From contig JAJEIO010000029.1 of NCBI GenBank assembly GCA_022827835.1, positions 1-64,000 on the forward strand: 64,000 nt of DNA, written 5' to 3'. Numbering within the stretch: the first letter of the stretch is position 1; each line of letters starts with the position of its first letter. Below, piece after piece: positions 9,637 to 18,847 of the stretch. Source of the stretch: Candidatus Latescibacterota bacterium. Its GTDB lineage: Bacteria > Latescibacterota > UBA2968 > UBA8231. The position numbers and the translations under genes are program-made. The notes beneath the pieces are model-generated. The model was given only the letters and a program-made list of their open reading frames with translations. It was not told the origin of the DNA and did no database searches.

Positions 9637-11688
9637 TCAGTACACCACCGCTACGGAGCCCACGACAGTTTCGTCGCCTTGGTCCAATTGGGCCCGCACC
9701 CGCACTAGGTATAGACCCGGCACTACCAAGGTGCCGTCATTGTCGAGACCGTCCCAAAAACCCGGGCTGAGCGCAGGGTCGCCTGCGGCTGGAGGGCGCA
9801 CGTATTGGCCGCCGCGCAGCGCGCCGGTGTCTAACTGACGCACCAAGCGGCCTCCTAGGTCGAAAATGTCCACGTCTATTTCCTGCGGCACACTGATCCG
9901 AGAGAGGACGAATTCAACGATGGTATGGTCGTTGATGTTGTCGCCGTTGGGGGTGAAAACGGGCGGATTGGTTCGCACTTGGTCCAATATCGGCCCAACC
10001 GCGTCGAGCGCTCGCACGCTCCAGGAGTACGGGGCACCAGTGTCTGGATCAGAGGCGTCATCCTCCTCGGCATCGAGTGAGATAGCTGCTTCTGGGCTAA
10101 AAAGGCGCGTGGAAAAGGCGAACTGGTTGGTCAGCAACCGCGCCCTGAAACGCAGTTGCAACTGGCCGGACTGGTTCCAGAGATCGGCCCATACCAACTC
10201 CAGCGCGTCGCCCGCAATAGTCGTGCGGGCAACTTCCATCCCCGAGGGAGGCACAATTTCTGTTACCTCGGCTCGGCTCGGCATGTCGATGCGGATGCGC
10301 TCCACGCCTAAATCGCCCTCGTCGAATTCGACTCCGAGGTGGTAGACGAATTCGACCTCGCGCCCTACCACTCCCTTGTTCGGTTCTACCCGGACGCGGG
10401 CAGCCGAGGCGGGTGTCTGCTCGGAGAAAGCAATGATTAGACTATCCAAGCGCGGACCGACGTCTTCGAAATCAGTGGAGAAATTGACTCGATACTGCAG
10501 CAAGTCCCTCGGTTCGGGCACCTGCAGATCGGCTTCTAAGGCGTCGGTCTCAGGGCTCCAGTCGCTCCAAGAGACGCCGTCGTTCGAAGTGCGGAACCGC
10601 ATGCTCAGGGCGGTGCCTGCGGGACGCTGTCCGGTCCAGCGGAAGCGGTCGTAGATCTTGCGCTGGCCGGGCAAACCTAGATCCAGCGGTGCCGAAGTGA
10701 ACGTACCCGAGGGAGCCACTCCCTGACCGGTCACCTGAATATCGGCGACGCGGGCCCGCCGCAGTGGATCGAGTTCAGTGGCGACCACGCGCAAAAAGCG
10801 GCCGAAGATTGGCTCGAAGGCGACGGCGGTTTGCGCAAAATCGGCAATGCCACGAATGGCACCGACTTCGCGCCATTGAAAACCGTCGTTGCTGACCTCG
10901 ACGGCGTACCCCTGCAGCGTGTTGGCGGCAAAATCTTCGGCATTCTCTCCGGCCGTAAAGACCCGCACTTCGCCGAGCAAGCGCTGGATGCCTAGATCAA
11001 CGCGGGCAAAGCTATTGAGTTCGTCGGGTTCGATCGTCCAGACGCTTTCGGCTTGGCCGTCAAATACCTCCGGTCGATTGGCCGACTGGCTAAGTGCCAA
11101 GTTCTCTCCCTCGACCGTGCGCAAGCTCAGCCCGTCGCCGCCCACGTCAACGCCCCCCGGGTAGCCGGCAATTACTTCCGCTCCGAGGGTGTCGTCCCAA
11201 CCGGAAAGCTTGGGACGTTCTAGCCAACCGCGCTGCACCGTTGTCCACCCTGCGATCTCGCTCACATCCGCCGTCAGCCAGTCGGTGCCTTGCTGGGGAT
11301 CGCCGCTCCAGCGCCAGACCTCTTGCAGACCGCTGGTAGTACTCAGCCAGACCTGATCGCCGGCGACCACTTCGACGAGCAGACCGCTGCCGTTGCCCTG
11401 GCCCCAGTTTTCCACGCGCACGGCTAGATGGTTGGCACCGCCTTGCAGTTCGACCGCCAGTTCCTCTACGGTCGTCCAGTCGCCATCGCTGCCTACCGAG
11501 TCGCCGTTGAGGAAAACCTCGTATTCATTGATCGCGGTCAGACGCAACGCGGCTTGGGTCGCTTCAGCCGCATTGAAGGTAAGCCGGTAGTAAACGGTCT
11601 GGTCCCATTGCGCTATCTGCCACTCGGCTGCAGCCGCGGGCGAGAGCACCGCTAGAACAAGACCCGCTACTAGGGGCATGGATTTCAT
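9637..11688 (-). CDS. Secreted protein with galactose-binding-like domains and FlgD-type C-terminal domain (paralogue B2)
   Basis: 683 residues with a signal peptide ending around SPAAAA. Paralogue of 2106-4190: NEYEVFLNGDSVGSDGDWTT here matches NEYEVFLNGEAIGSDDNWTT there. Domain order is the same: N-terminal beta-sandwich, F5/8C-like module (NRPEVFDGQAESVWTIEPDE region), further beta domains, and a FlgD Ig-like domain from about residue 576 (FTPNGDNINDH ... GLYLVRVRA). The start ATG overlaps the stop of the lipoprotein gene by 4 bases. It heads the B2-A3-A2-B1-A1 run of exported proteins, so one binding-type protein precedes two barrels and the second precedes the last barrel. Ligand unknown. 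Confidence 0.75.
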   Translation of the reverse strand: MKSMPLVAGLVLAVLSPAAAAEWQIAQWDQTVYYRLTFNAAEATQAALRLTAINEYEVFLNGDSVGSDGDWTTVEELAVELQGGANHLAVRVENWGQGNGSGLLVEVVAGDQVWLSTTSGLQEVWRWSGDPQQGTDWLTADVSEIAGWTTVQRGWLERPKLSGWDDTLGAEVIAGYPGGVDVGGDGLSLRTVEGENLALSQSANRPEVFDGQAESVWTIEPDELNSFARVDLGIQRLLGEVRVFTAGENAEDFAANTLQGYAVEVSNDGFQWREVGAIRGIADFAQTAVAFEPIFGRFLRVVATELDPLRRARVADIQVTGQGVAPSGTFTSAPLDLGLPGQRKIYDRFRWTGQRPAGTALSMRFRTSNDGVSWSDWSPETDALEADLQVPEPRDLLQYRVNFSTDFEDVGPRLDSLIIAFSEQTPASAARVRVEPNKGVVGREVEFVYHLGVEFDEGDLGVERIRIDMPSRAEVTEIVPPSGMEVARTTIAGDALELVWADLWNQSGQLQLRFRARLLTNQFAFSTRLFSPEAAISLDAEEDDASDPDTGAPYSWSVRALDAVGPILDQVRTNPPVFTPNGDNINDHTIVEFVLSRISVPQEIDVDIFDLGGRLVRQLDTGALRGGQYVRPPAAGDPALSPGFWDGLDNDGTLVVPGLYLVRVRAQLDQGDETVVGSVAVVY

Positions 11689-12152
11689 TGCTCAGCTATT
11701 TCTCGTTGTGCTCCCGACTCAATGTCGAGGCTTACAGTGACGAGTTTGGTAACTGGATTGACCACCAAACGGTGGTATTGGCCGAAGGGCTTCCAGCGCT
11801 TTGAGCCATTTTCCCAGACGTGTTCCGGCTCCTGCTCCGGCACTGACAGGCCAATGCGCCGCAGGGCTTCTTCTGTATCAAAAGGCTCCATCTTTTTGAA
11901 CGTATAGGTCACATAAGACGCGTTGTCGTGTATCAAATCCACGTAAACCCAGGTGCTATCTCCATCCGCATCTCTCCACTGTAGAGTGGTTACTTTATCG
12001 GAGCGCACAAAGTCGAAATCCGGCTCGCCCAAGCGCTCCTTTAGGGTTGCTCCGGTTTTGTTCAATATCTGGTGCACCGCAAGCAGCGGCACTTCTTCCC
12101 GGCCGCAAGCGGCGAGAAAAAAGAAAATTGCAAAGAGTATGCTGAATCGCAC
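11685..12152 (-). CDS. Small lipoprotein of unknown function
   Basis: 155 residues. The N-terminus MRFSILFAIFFFLAACGREE is a lipoprotein signal peptide with an LAAC lipobox, so the mature protein should start at Cys16 and be membrane-anchored. The rest is a small alpha/beta domain (KERLGEPDFDFVR ... WRDADGDSTWVYVDL) that I do not recognise; the text around the first part loosely recalls outer-membrane lipoproteins of the BamE/SmpA type in which a Gly-x-Pro turn follows a helix, but that is weak. It overlaps the genes on both sides (1 base with the AgmX-domain lipoprotein upstream, 4 bases with B2 downstream), so it is surely co-translated with the machine. Confidence 0.65.
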   Translation of the reverse strand: MRFSILFAIFFFLAACGREEVPLLAVHQILNKTGATLKERLGEPDFDFVRSDKVTTLQWRDADGDSTWVYVDLIHDNASYVTYTFKKMEPFDTEEALRRIGLSVPEQEPEHVWENGSKRWKPFGQYHRLVVNPVTKLVTVSLDIESGAQREIAEQ

Positions 12153-13387
12153 TATTCCACCTTGAAAGTGAAGGGATACGTCACCAATACAGGTAGTGGC
12201 GTCAACCGGGATGCTGTGGCCCGCGCTCCGGGACCGCTCGCCGGTCCATTCTCTCCACTCGTTGCGCCAGTCGCCGGCGTTTGCAGTGCCCCTATATCAA
12301 TGGGCCGGAAAGTCCACCGCATAATTTCTTGCTGCATGCACTGGCCCACAGCTTGGCTGCCCACGTTTGAGTTAGTGGCCTTGGCCTCGGAAACGGCTCC
12401 ACCCACCTCAATGGTGAAGCGCATGGTCACTGCGCCTTCGGTGGCCTCTCCTGTGTCGAATGCTTCGACGAAGCAGCGGTTGAGACCCGACAAGCGCTGC
12501 CGCACCACGGCCCGAATGGCACTCAGGCTGCGGGTGCGGTCACCAGATAGGTTGCCCATGATCTGGCTGGGGCCATTCTCGGAAATCATCAGTGTTTCAG
12601 CGGTTTTGCCGCTGGTTGCCCCCTTTTGCACGACGAGGTTTTCCACTTTGTGTTTAAAGGCAAAGCGCAGATCCCGCTTTTCCACGGGTTTGTCAAAAGC
12701 CCCAAAACGCAAGACGAAGTCCTTGAGGGTCAGCACTACTTCCTCGGTTTCGGGATAAACCGGATCGAAGACGACGAAACCGCCGTAATTCTCGCCCTTA
12801 AATATGGGCTGGTCCTCCTCGTAGTTATAACTGCGCACCATGCCCATGCGCAGTTCGAAGCGATAGAATTCGTTGCCGCTCTGACCCCGCTGCGAGCGGT
12901 AGTAATTTTCGAAATTGCCATAGGGCGACGACGAAGTGATGCCGTAGGCGCGCAGGAACTGGCCTTGGTCGGTCTCCAATACGGCGGCCAGGGGGTCGAG
13001 CATGACTTTGGGCTGAGTGCGGTTGAAAATAGTGACTTTGAAAACGGTGAAGCGGTTGGGCGTATAACCTAGGCGCGTATCGGTCCAGTTGCCGTAGGTA
13101 TAGGGATTGGTCGAGTACTTGCCGCGCCCCGATTCGTCGGGGAAGAGGGCGTTGAGCTTGGCGTCGGTCATGTGCTCTACTTCGAGGCGCAGACCGGCCA
13201 GTTCCCAAGAGGTCGCGCCATTCTCTTGCAGACTATAGGCCCCTTCGGTTTCTGCGGATTCGACGACCGGCAACAGCAGGGTTTCGCGCTTGACGGCCGT
13301 GGGAAAGAGAAAACAGCCTGATAGCAGACCGCACAGAGCAATAATCCAGATCAATCGGCCGCGCGCGCTATTATCCTCTTTACTCAT
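12152..13387 (-). CDS. Lipoprotein with AgmX/PglI (TonB-like) C-terminal domain
   Basis: 411 residues. Signal peptide with lipobox LSGC (Cys25). Residues ~50-240 form a beta-rich domain of unknown type (FTVFKVTIFNRTQPKVMLDP). Residues ~285-350 match the AgmX/PglI C-terminal pattern related to TonB C-termini: AIRAVVRQRLSGLNRCF, then VTMRFTIEVGGAVSEAKA, a conserved Cys pair (NRCF and GQCMQQEI) and MRWTFRPI. In Myxococcus this domain occurs in AgmX/GltJ-type gliding proteins. A Ser/Gly/Ala-rich linker and LPVLVTYPFTFKVE close the protein. It starts inside the stop of the DUF4159 gene (4-base overlap). Having this domain on a lipoprotein rather than a TM-anchored TonB-like protein is unusual. Role inferred: links the ExbB/ExbD motor to envelope components. 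Confidence 0.72.
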   Translation of the reverse strand: MSKEDNSARGRLIWIIALCGLLSGCFLFPTAVKRETLLLPVVESAETEGAYSLQENGATSWELAGLRLEVEHMTDAKLNALFPDESGRGKYSTNPYTYGNWTDTRLGYTPNRFTVFKVTIFNRTQPKVMLDPLAAVLETDQGQFLRAYGITSSSPYGNFENYYRSQRGQSGNEFYRFELRMGMVRSYNYEEDQPIFKGENYGGFVVFDPVYPETEEVVLTLKDFVLRFGAFDKPVEKRDLRFAFKHKVENLVVQKGATSGKTAETLMISENGPSQIMGNLSGDRTRSLSAIRAVVRQRLSGLNRCFVEAFDTGEATEGAVTMRFTIEVGGAVSEAKATNSNVGSQAVGQCMQQEIMRWTFRPIDIGALQTPATGATSGENGPASGPGARATASRLTPLPVLVTYPFTFKVE

Positions 13388-14607
13388 TGGTTCTGCTCCG
13401 TGTAGAAATCGATCTGTTGCTGGGCAATGGAGCCTTGCTGAGTCAGGGCGAACACCACTAGGTTGACGCCCATTTGTAGCTGTGGCTCGTTGCGGAATTC
13501 CTTTTCCCAGGCGCGTCCATATTCCTTGGTCGTGAAGATCGCCACTAGTCGCTCGCCCAGAGAAATGCCTTCGAGAAAGGGCACTTCGGGATGAAAGTCG
13601 CGGCTGTGCACAAGCCTTTCCTGAGTCCGCTTTGGCGGTGGGCCATCGTCGAAGTCGTAAAAGCTGTGGTATATGGGGTGATCGTTGGGGATGACCTTGA
13701 AGCGCGCATCCCGTCCGAGCGAAGCCTTGAGCATTTCCCGCAGTGAGGCTTCGGCTGGGGTGTACTCGGTGGCGGCGTCCCGACCCAACTCGCCCATGGC
13801 CTCGACCATGACAAAGCCGCCCTGCCGCAAATAGTCGCCTAGGTTGGCGATCTCCTGCTGGGTGGGTTCAAAGGCTTGATCGACGGAGATGTACACGAAG
13901 GGTGCCCGGAAGATAGCGCGCGAATCGAGGAAGAGATGGTCGTCCACTTCGGCCCGAATCTGGGTAAATCCATTAATCGCTTCGACCAGCTCGAAGATGG
14001 CCCGCTGGGTTGATGGTTTGAAGTCGTTGCCCCAGGCTAGGGCTAGGTAAACGAAGCCGGTAATGTTCTGTTTGTCGGCCGGATCCTGGACCACCAATCC
14101 CTTATAGCGGCCGATATCCAGCGCTTCCAAGTCGAGGAATTCTTCCTGCATGCTGATGCGCTTCTCCGGCTCTTTGGGGCTTTTAATGGCGACGCGCTGT
14201 ACTTCGGGCTGGACCACTTCCAAGCCTAGGTCAGCACCGCTGGCAACGCCGAAGCGGAAAGTCTTGATCTTGCCGACTAGGTCGGGGAGGCGAATCTGGG
14301 GTTTGCGGGTGATTTGCGGCTTGGCCGCCCGCACTTGGCGGGTCATCTGCCGCTTGGGGATTTGCTGTTTCTCAAACTCAAAGGCTTTGGTCAGGCGCGG
14401 CTTGCGCACCACTAGGTGCATCAGTGGGGGTTTAGGCGCTTTTTTTTCTTCTTCCCTAGTAGCTAGGTAGATTACGGGTATGGCCAACAGAACAATAGCC
14501 ACCGCTAGCGCCCGGTAGAGCACTCCGCGCTGTCGGCGCAGCAATTCCTCCAAACGGAGTGCGTCCGTCGGCGTGGCGAAGCGTTTGGCATCGATTTGAG
14601 CGGCCAT
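13384..14607 (-). CDS. Membrane-anchored DUF4159 protein
   Basis: I start at the ATG at 14607 (407 residues): it has a good ribosome site (TAGGAG six bases upstream) and lies 7 bases after the TPR stop; the longer frame upstream lacks support. One transmembrane helix (about residues 31-50, ALAVAIVLLAIPVIYLA) is followed by a basic, Pro/Gln/Lys-rich periplasmic stretch (KKAPKPP ... KPQITRKPQIRLPDL), like a TonB stalk, and by a C-terminal DUF4159 domain (about 200-400; FVYISVDQAF, NLGDYLRQGGFVMVEA). DUF4159 proteins have a class I glutamine-amidotransferase-like fold without known activity. TM plus stalk plus globular domain beside ExbB/ExbD suggests that this may be the energy-coupling protein; that is inference. 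Confidence 0.72.
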   Translation of the reverse strand: MAAQIDAKRFATPTDALRLEELLRRQRGVLYRALAVAIVLLAIPVIYLATREEEKKAPKPPLMHLVVRKPRLTKAFEFEKQQIPKRQMTRQVRAAKPQITRKPQIRLPDLVGKIKTFRFGVASGADLGLEVVQPEVQRVAIKSPKEPEKRISMQEEFLDLEALDIGRYKGLVVQDPADKQNITGFVYLALAWGNDFKPSTQRAIFELVEAINGFTQIRAEVDDHLFLDSRAIFRAPFVYISVDQAFEPTQQEIANLGDYLRQGGFVMVEAMGELGRDAATEYTPAEASLREMLKASLGRDARFKVIPNDHPIYHSFYDFDDGPPPKRTQERLVHSRDFHPEVPFLEGISLGERLVAIFTTKEYGRAWEKEFRNEPQLQMGVNLVVFALTQQGSIAQQQIDFYTEQNQ

Positions 14608-14614
14608 GGTACTC

Positions 14615-17600
14615 CTATAAGCGGTTGGTTTCGATCCACTCTTTGTGCATGCGGGCAAAGCGATGGGCTTCGGCCTGTTCATCGGCTAGGCGATCGAGAA
14701 CCTGATCGTAAGCCTGCACCGCGTCCTTCCACTGCCCCAATGACTCGTAGCAGACCCCCATATTGCTCAGCGCTCCGATCTCGCTTTCGGTGCCGGGATA
14801 GTCGCGCGCGATTTTCGCAAAGCCGGCTGCCGCCCGGCGGAACTGGGCCGGGTCTTGCTCTTCAAGGGCTTGGGCAAAGATCTCCTCGACTTCGGCGTAG
14901 CGCAGGTAGGCCACTACTTCGCGCAGATCATCTATTAACTCGGGAACCTTTTGTGCTACCGGACTGATGGGAAAGCGGCGGATGACTTCTTGGTAGGCCT
15001 GCAGGGCTTTGTCGTATTCCTTCTCGTTGTAGTAAAAGTCGCCGATGGTGAACTGGGCATTGGCTGCCAGAGCGCTGATAGGGTAGTCGGAAACCACGCT
15101 TTGGAAGGCGGCGATGGCTTGGGGCACCCGTTCCGTATTGAGATGGGACCAAGCCAGATTGTAGAGGGCATCGTCGGCTAGGTCTGATCGCGGGTGCATT
15201 TCGAGCAATTGCTGGTAATGCCCTTGCGCCGTCTCGAATTGTCCCAAGTTGTAATGGGCCTCCCCAGCCCGGAACAGTGCGTCGGGTGCCAGTTCGCTTT
15301 GGGGATAGGCGCTGGCTAGGTCGGCAAAGGCAGCCGCGGCCTGCTCGAACTGAGTCAGGTTGAAATGGGCGTATCCCAGATAGTAGAGGGCGTAGGGGCG
15401 GTTGCGATGACTAGGCGTCTTCTGCAGATAGGTTTCGAGCACTTGCACGGTTCCCGCGAGATCTTCCCGCTCGAATAGGGTCTGTCCCAGAGCAAAGCGC
15501 ATATCGGCCGAATAATAGGAGTCTGGGTAGTGGGACAGGGCCTTTTGGTAGGTGTTGATTAGCGCTTGGGCGTCGCCCCGTGAGCCGTGGGCGTCGCCCA
15601 TTAGGAAATAGGCTTTTTCTTGCAGGGAATAGGGTTGCTCACCGCGCGCGGCGGGCAAGTCCAAGGAGAGAATTCGCTGGCATAGGGCCTCGACTTGGTC
15701 AAATTCTTCTAGGTTGTAGTGAAGTTCGGCCAGCACCACTAGGTGTTCGGCGCGTTCGACTGAATCGGTCGCTGCTGCTACTAGGGCTTGGTAGTCCCCG
15801 ATGGCTTCTTCCTGCTGACCTAATTCGAGGTGGGCTAGACCAAGCATGCGCTGGGCCGCTCTTGCCAACTCCTCGTTGTCGCTGTGCAGCAGCATCTTCA
15901 GGTCGGCTGTCGCCTCCTCGTAGCGTTTTAGTTTGAGTAGGCTTACGCCGCGGCCGTAGAGGGCACCTAGGCGCACCTCTTCGTCGTCGGCCAGTTCGAT
16001 GGTGCGTCCCAATGCCTCCACTGCGGCGACAAATGCCTCTGTTTCGATCAGGGTGCGTCCTTTCATGTAGTGGAGACGAGCCTGTTCGTTTTTATCTGTA
16101 CTGGTCTCCAAGCCCGCTTCCAGCGCCTCTAACGCCCCCGGGAAATCGCCCGCCGCCGCCAGCAGGTTGCTCGCTTCGAGCATGGCCTTGGGAAACAAAT
16201 TTGCAGTGCGGTCAAGCTGTCGGAATAGCTCTACTGCCTTGCCGGGCTGGCCCAAATCTCGGTAGCACAGAGCCAGTTCGAAATAGGCCCCCTGGAGCTG
16301 CGGGGCTTCGGAGTATTTTTGCAGGATGGACTCGTAAGCGGCGATGGCCTGCTTGAAGTCTTCTTGCTGGTAGTGGATGCGGCCCAGTTGGAAAAGGGCA
16401 CTGCGCACGTAGTCTGGGTCTTGGTCGGCGGCGACGATCTCTTGGTAGAGCTCCAGCGCTTGGGCCGTGTGCTCGGCACTGCCCAAGGTGCCGAGCATCT
16501 GGTTGCACAGGGCGATGTTAAACGGGGTAGCCGCTAGGCCGAGTTCGCTGCTGGGATAGTCGGAGGCAATGCGTTCATAAGCGGTGATCGCCTGTGCGTA
16601 GGCCAAGCGGGCCTCGTCGTCGTTCGCGGCTTCGCGCTGGAGTTCAGCCTGCTCGTAGTGGGCCCGCCCAATTTTGTAAAGGGCCCAAGGTGCCGCCAGA
16701 CCAGCGGCTTTGGCTACATCTCCGTACGCATCTAGGTAGAGTTGGTATTCGGCGATGGCGCGCTGATAGTTGCCAATGCCGTAGTAGTGCTCGGCCAACA
16801 GGGATTGCATGCTGGCCTGAAAAATGCGGTTGCGGCTACCGTCAATGGCCTCGCGGTAGGTACGCACTGCTGCTTGGTCATCGCCGCCTTGGGTGTACAT
16901 ATCAGCTAGGCGGATGTAGGCCTCGGCCACCAGTTTTTGTTCCTGGGCGAAGGCGGTTATAACCTTACTATAGGCGGCACCGGCAGCGGCAAGATCCCCA
17001 CTTTGGGCGCGACAATCGCCTACTTTGATCTGGGCTTTGGCCGCCAGTTCTAGCGCGGTCTCGTCTACTAGGCCGGCTATTTTCTCGCGCCGCATCTTTA
17101 GCAGGTCGCGCTCGCTGAGGTGCTCGATGTCTTGGCGGGTTACTACCTCCTGGTACCAAGAAGTGGCCTGATCGTAGTGCTGCTGCAGAAAGTAGGCTTC
17201 GCCGATTTGGAACAGTGCTCGGTCTGCGCGGTACCCTTTGGGAGCGTGCTGCACCAGTTCCTCAAAGGCGGTGATGCTTTCTTGGTACTGCTCTAATCTA
17301 AAATAGGCCCAGCCGATATTGTAGAGGGCGTTGTCGAGGTATTGGCTGTCGGGATATTTCTGCAGCAGGGCTCGGCCTTCTTCTATGGTGCGCTGGTACT
17401 CGCCGCTTTCATAAAGGCAGTTGACCAGCCGGTTGCGGGCCAATTCCCGCATCTGGGGGGAAGTAGTCTGGGCTTCGGTCTTGCGGAAATAGGCGGCCGC
17501 TTCTACGAAGTCGGTCGCTGTCCGTTCGGCGAGTTGGCGCTGGCGTTCGGAGTTGCGCTCATAGGCGGCGCGGCGCTGGGATTCTTGGGCGCGCTTGAAG

Positions 17601-17863
17601 TAGCTATTACCCGTCTGGTAGAGGGCGATTTCTTTGATTGGGGCCGTAACCTCGCCGACCGCGACCTCAATCTCCGCCGTGTAGAGCAGCGGGCTTTCAA
17701 TGGCATTGATGCGCTCGTAGGTTGCGATGGCTTGCTCGTAGTCCTCGGCGGCATAGAATTTCTGCGCCTGCTTGAAAGAAGCTTGTATTTCGTCTGGGGT
17801 CGGTACAAAGTACGAACCTACTACTAGCCCCAGCAGAGTGCCTACAATGAGCAGAGGTGTCAT
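14615..17863 (-). CDS. Large TPR-repeat protein with N-terminal membrane anchor
   Basis: 1082 residues from the ATG at 17863, which follows GAGAGG by five bases. An N-terminal hydrophobic segment (PLLIVGTLLGLVVGSYFV) is a signal anchor or signal peptide. The remainder is almost wholly tetratricopeptide repeats of the Tol-Pal-YbgF/BamD style (e.g. ALYNIGWAYFRLEQYQESI, ALFQIGEAYFLQQHYDQA, AQFTIGDFYYNEKEYDKAL), roughly two dozen units, with a C-terminal unit MGVCYESLGQWKDAVQAYD. TPR arrays are scaffolds for protein complexes. It is the first gene of the leftward operon, divergent from exbB, and probably organises the envelope machine in the periplasm. A comparable very large TPR protein (GltI) and smaller ones belong to the Myxococcus gliding complex, but the family relation is not proven. 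Confidence 0.78.
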   Translation of the reverse strand: MTPLLIVGTLLGLVVGSYFVPTPDEIQASFKQAQKFYAAEDYEQAIATYERINAIESPLLYTAEIEVAVGEVTAPIKEIALYQTGNSYFKRAQESQRRAAYERNSERQRQLAERTATDFVEAAAYFRKTEAQTTSPQMRELARNRLVNCLYESGEYQRTIEEGRALLQKYPDSQYLDNALYNIGWAYFRLEQYQESITAFEELVQHAPKGYRADRALFQIGEAYFLQQHYDQATSWYQEVVTRQDIEHLSERDLLKMRREKIAGLVDETALELAAKAQIKVGDCRAQSGDLAAAGAAYSKVITAFAQEQKLVAEAYIRLADMYTQGGDDQAAVRTYREAIDGSRNRIFQASMQSLLAEHYYGIGNYQRAIAEYQLYLDAYGDVAKAAGLAAPWALYKIGRAHYEQAELQREAANDDEARLAYAQAITAYERIASDYPSSELGLAATPFNIALCNQMLGTLGSAEHTAQALELYQEIVAADQDPDYVRSALFQLGRIHYQQEDFKQAIAAYESILQKYSEAPQLQGAYFELALCYRDLGQPGKAVELFRQLDRTANLFPKAMLEASNLLAAAGDFPGALEALEAGLETSTDKNEQARLHYMKGRTLIETEAFVAAVEALGRTIELADDEEVRLGALYGRGVSLLKLKRYEEATADLKMLLHSDNEELARAAQRMLGLAHLELGQQEEAIGDYQALVAAATDSVERAEHLVVLAELHYNLEEFDQVEALCQRILSLDLPAARGEQPYSLQEKAYFLMGDAHGSRGDAQALINTYQKALSHYPDSYYSADMRFALGQTLFEREDLAGTVQVLETYLQKTPSHRNRPYALYYLGYAHFNLTQFEQAAAAFADLASAYPQSELAPDALFRAGEAHYNLGQFETAQGHYQQLLEMHPRSDLADDALYNLAWSHLNTERVPQAIAAFQSVVSDYPISALAANAQFTIGDFYYNEKEYDKALQAYQEVIRRFPISPVAQKVPELIDDLREVVAYLRYAEVEEIFAQALEEQDPAQFRRAAAGFAKIARDYPGTESEIGALSNMGVCYESLGQWKDAVQAYDQVLDRLADEQAEAHRFARMHKEWIETNRL

Positions 17864-18017
17864 AGTACCTCTCAACGAGAAAGAGCACGCCAGCACACCA
17901 AATTTTGCGGATTAGTCCAAACGGTAAGAAAAGGCATATGCGGTTGCAAGTATTTCTCCGTGCGGTTTGAAAGCGGGCTTTTTGTGCTAGCAGTAGAGAA
18001 ACGGGGCAGATGTTTCT

Positions 18018-18046
18018 TTGGCATGTTGCTAGCGGTAAAGTATATT
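18018..18046 (+). promoter_or_regulatory. Predicted sigma70-type promoter for the exbB operon
   Basis: TTGGCA (18018-18023), 17-base spacer, TATATT (18041-18046), each one base off consensus, 54 bases before the exbB start. The bases after the -10 (ACGGCCC) resemble those after the predicted promoter at 48957-48986. The 237-base gap to the divergent TPR gene must also hold that gene's promoter, but I see no convincing match on the other strand. Confidence 0.5.
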
Positions 18047-18100
18047 ACGGCCCTGCGCGTCCAACGAGCCGCACAAAACTCATTGCGGGAGGCATTCGTT

Positions 18101-18847
18101 ATGGAAACTCTGTTAGCCGGTGGCATCCTGATGATTCCCTTGGGATTGTGCGCCGTCCTCTCACTGGCATTCATCTTAGAAAGGGTCTGGGTGCTCAGCC
18201 GCATTCCCGACGAGCAGGCCGCCCAACAGACTCTCGAAGAGGCGGAAAGAGCCTTAGCGGATCGAGGGCAAAAAGCCGCTGCCCAGTACTGCGCCGACCA
18301 CAAAGGTCCGCTGTGTTTTATTTTTGCCTCCTTGCTCAAGCGCTTTGACACCCTCATGCTCGAACGCCGCGAATTCCGTCCGACCAACGAGCGCCTAGCC
18401 CGCTTGGCCGGACAGGCCGGTGCTGGAGACCTCTCCCGCTTTCTGCTCGAACAAAAGGAACTTTCCGACCTCAAGGACGAGCTCGTGCTGGAGACGGACG
18501 AAGCCGGCAAGGTCTATCTAAGTCGCTACTTGGTGGTGCTCAATACCATCGGCAATATCGCGCCGTTGCTGGGCCTGTTCGGCACCATCCTCGGCATGAT
18601 CACCTCCTTCAAGGCCATTGCCGTGGCCGGTACGGGCGATCCCAAGGTGGTGGCCAGCGGCATTTCGCAGGCCCTAGTCACCACGGCCACGGGGCTGGCG
18701 ATTGCCATCCCCACCATCGTGGCCTATCGCTCGCTGGCCCGGCGCGCCGAACACCATCGCAGCCGTCTCGAAGTCTATGGGCTGGCTTTCGTCAACACCT
18801 TGCTGATGGTCGGCCAAGATCAATTGGACGGGGAGGCAGCCGGCTAA
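18101..18847 (+). CDS. exbB: ExbB/TolQ/MotA-type proton channel protein
   Basis: 248 residues from the ATG at 18101, chosen because GGGAGG lies 8 bases upstream and the first helix then starts at once (ETLLAGGILMIPLGLCAVLSL). The fold is typical: TM1 near the N-terminus, a long cytoplasmic insert (about 35-125), then TM2 and TM3 with the MotA/TolQ/ExbB motif (LNTIGNIAPLLGLFGTILGMI and GISQALVTTATGLAIAIPTI). In the family this protein forms a pentamer around an ExbD dimer and converts proton flow into motion. Its stop overlaps the next start (TAATG). Co-encoded with two ExbD-like proteins and divergent from the TPR/AgmX operon, so a dedicated motor for that machine is more likely than the housekeeping Tol system. 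Confidence 0.9.
   Translation: METLLAGGILMIPLGLCAVLSLAFILERVWVLSRIPDEQAAQQTLEEAERALADRGQKAAAQYCADHKGPLCFIFASLLKRFDTLMLERREFRPTNERLARLAGQAGAGDLSRFLLEQKELSDLKDELVLETDEAGKVYLSRYLVVLNTIGNIAPLLGLFGTILGMITSFKAIAVAGTGDPKVVASGISQALVTTATGLAIAIPTIVAYRSLARRAEHHRSRLEVYGLAFVNTLLMVGQDQLDGEAAG

Noticed and set aside
14607-14682. Longer DUF4159 start at 14682 overlapping the TPR gene by ~68 bases
   Set aside because: The ATG at 14607 has a clear ribosome site and normal operon spacing; the extra 25 residues do not look like a signal or anchor.
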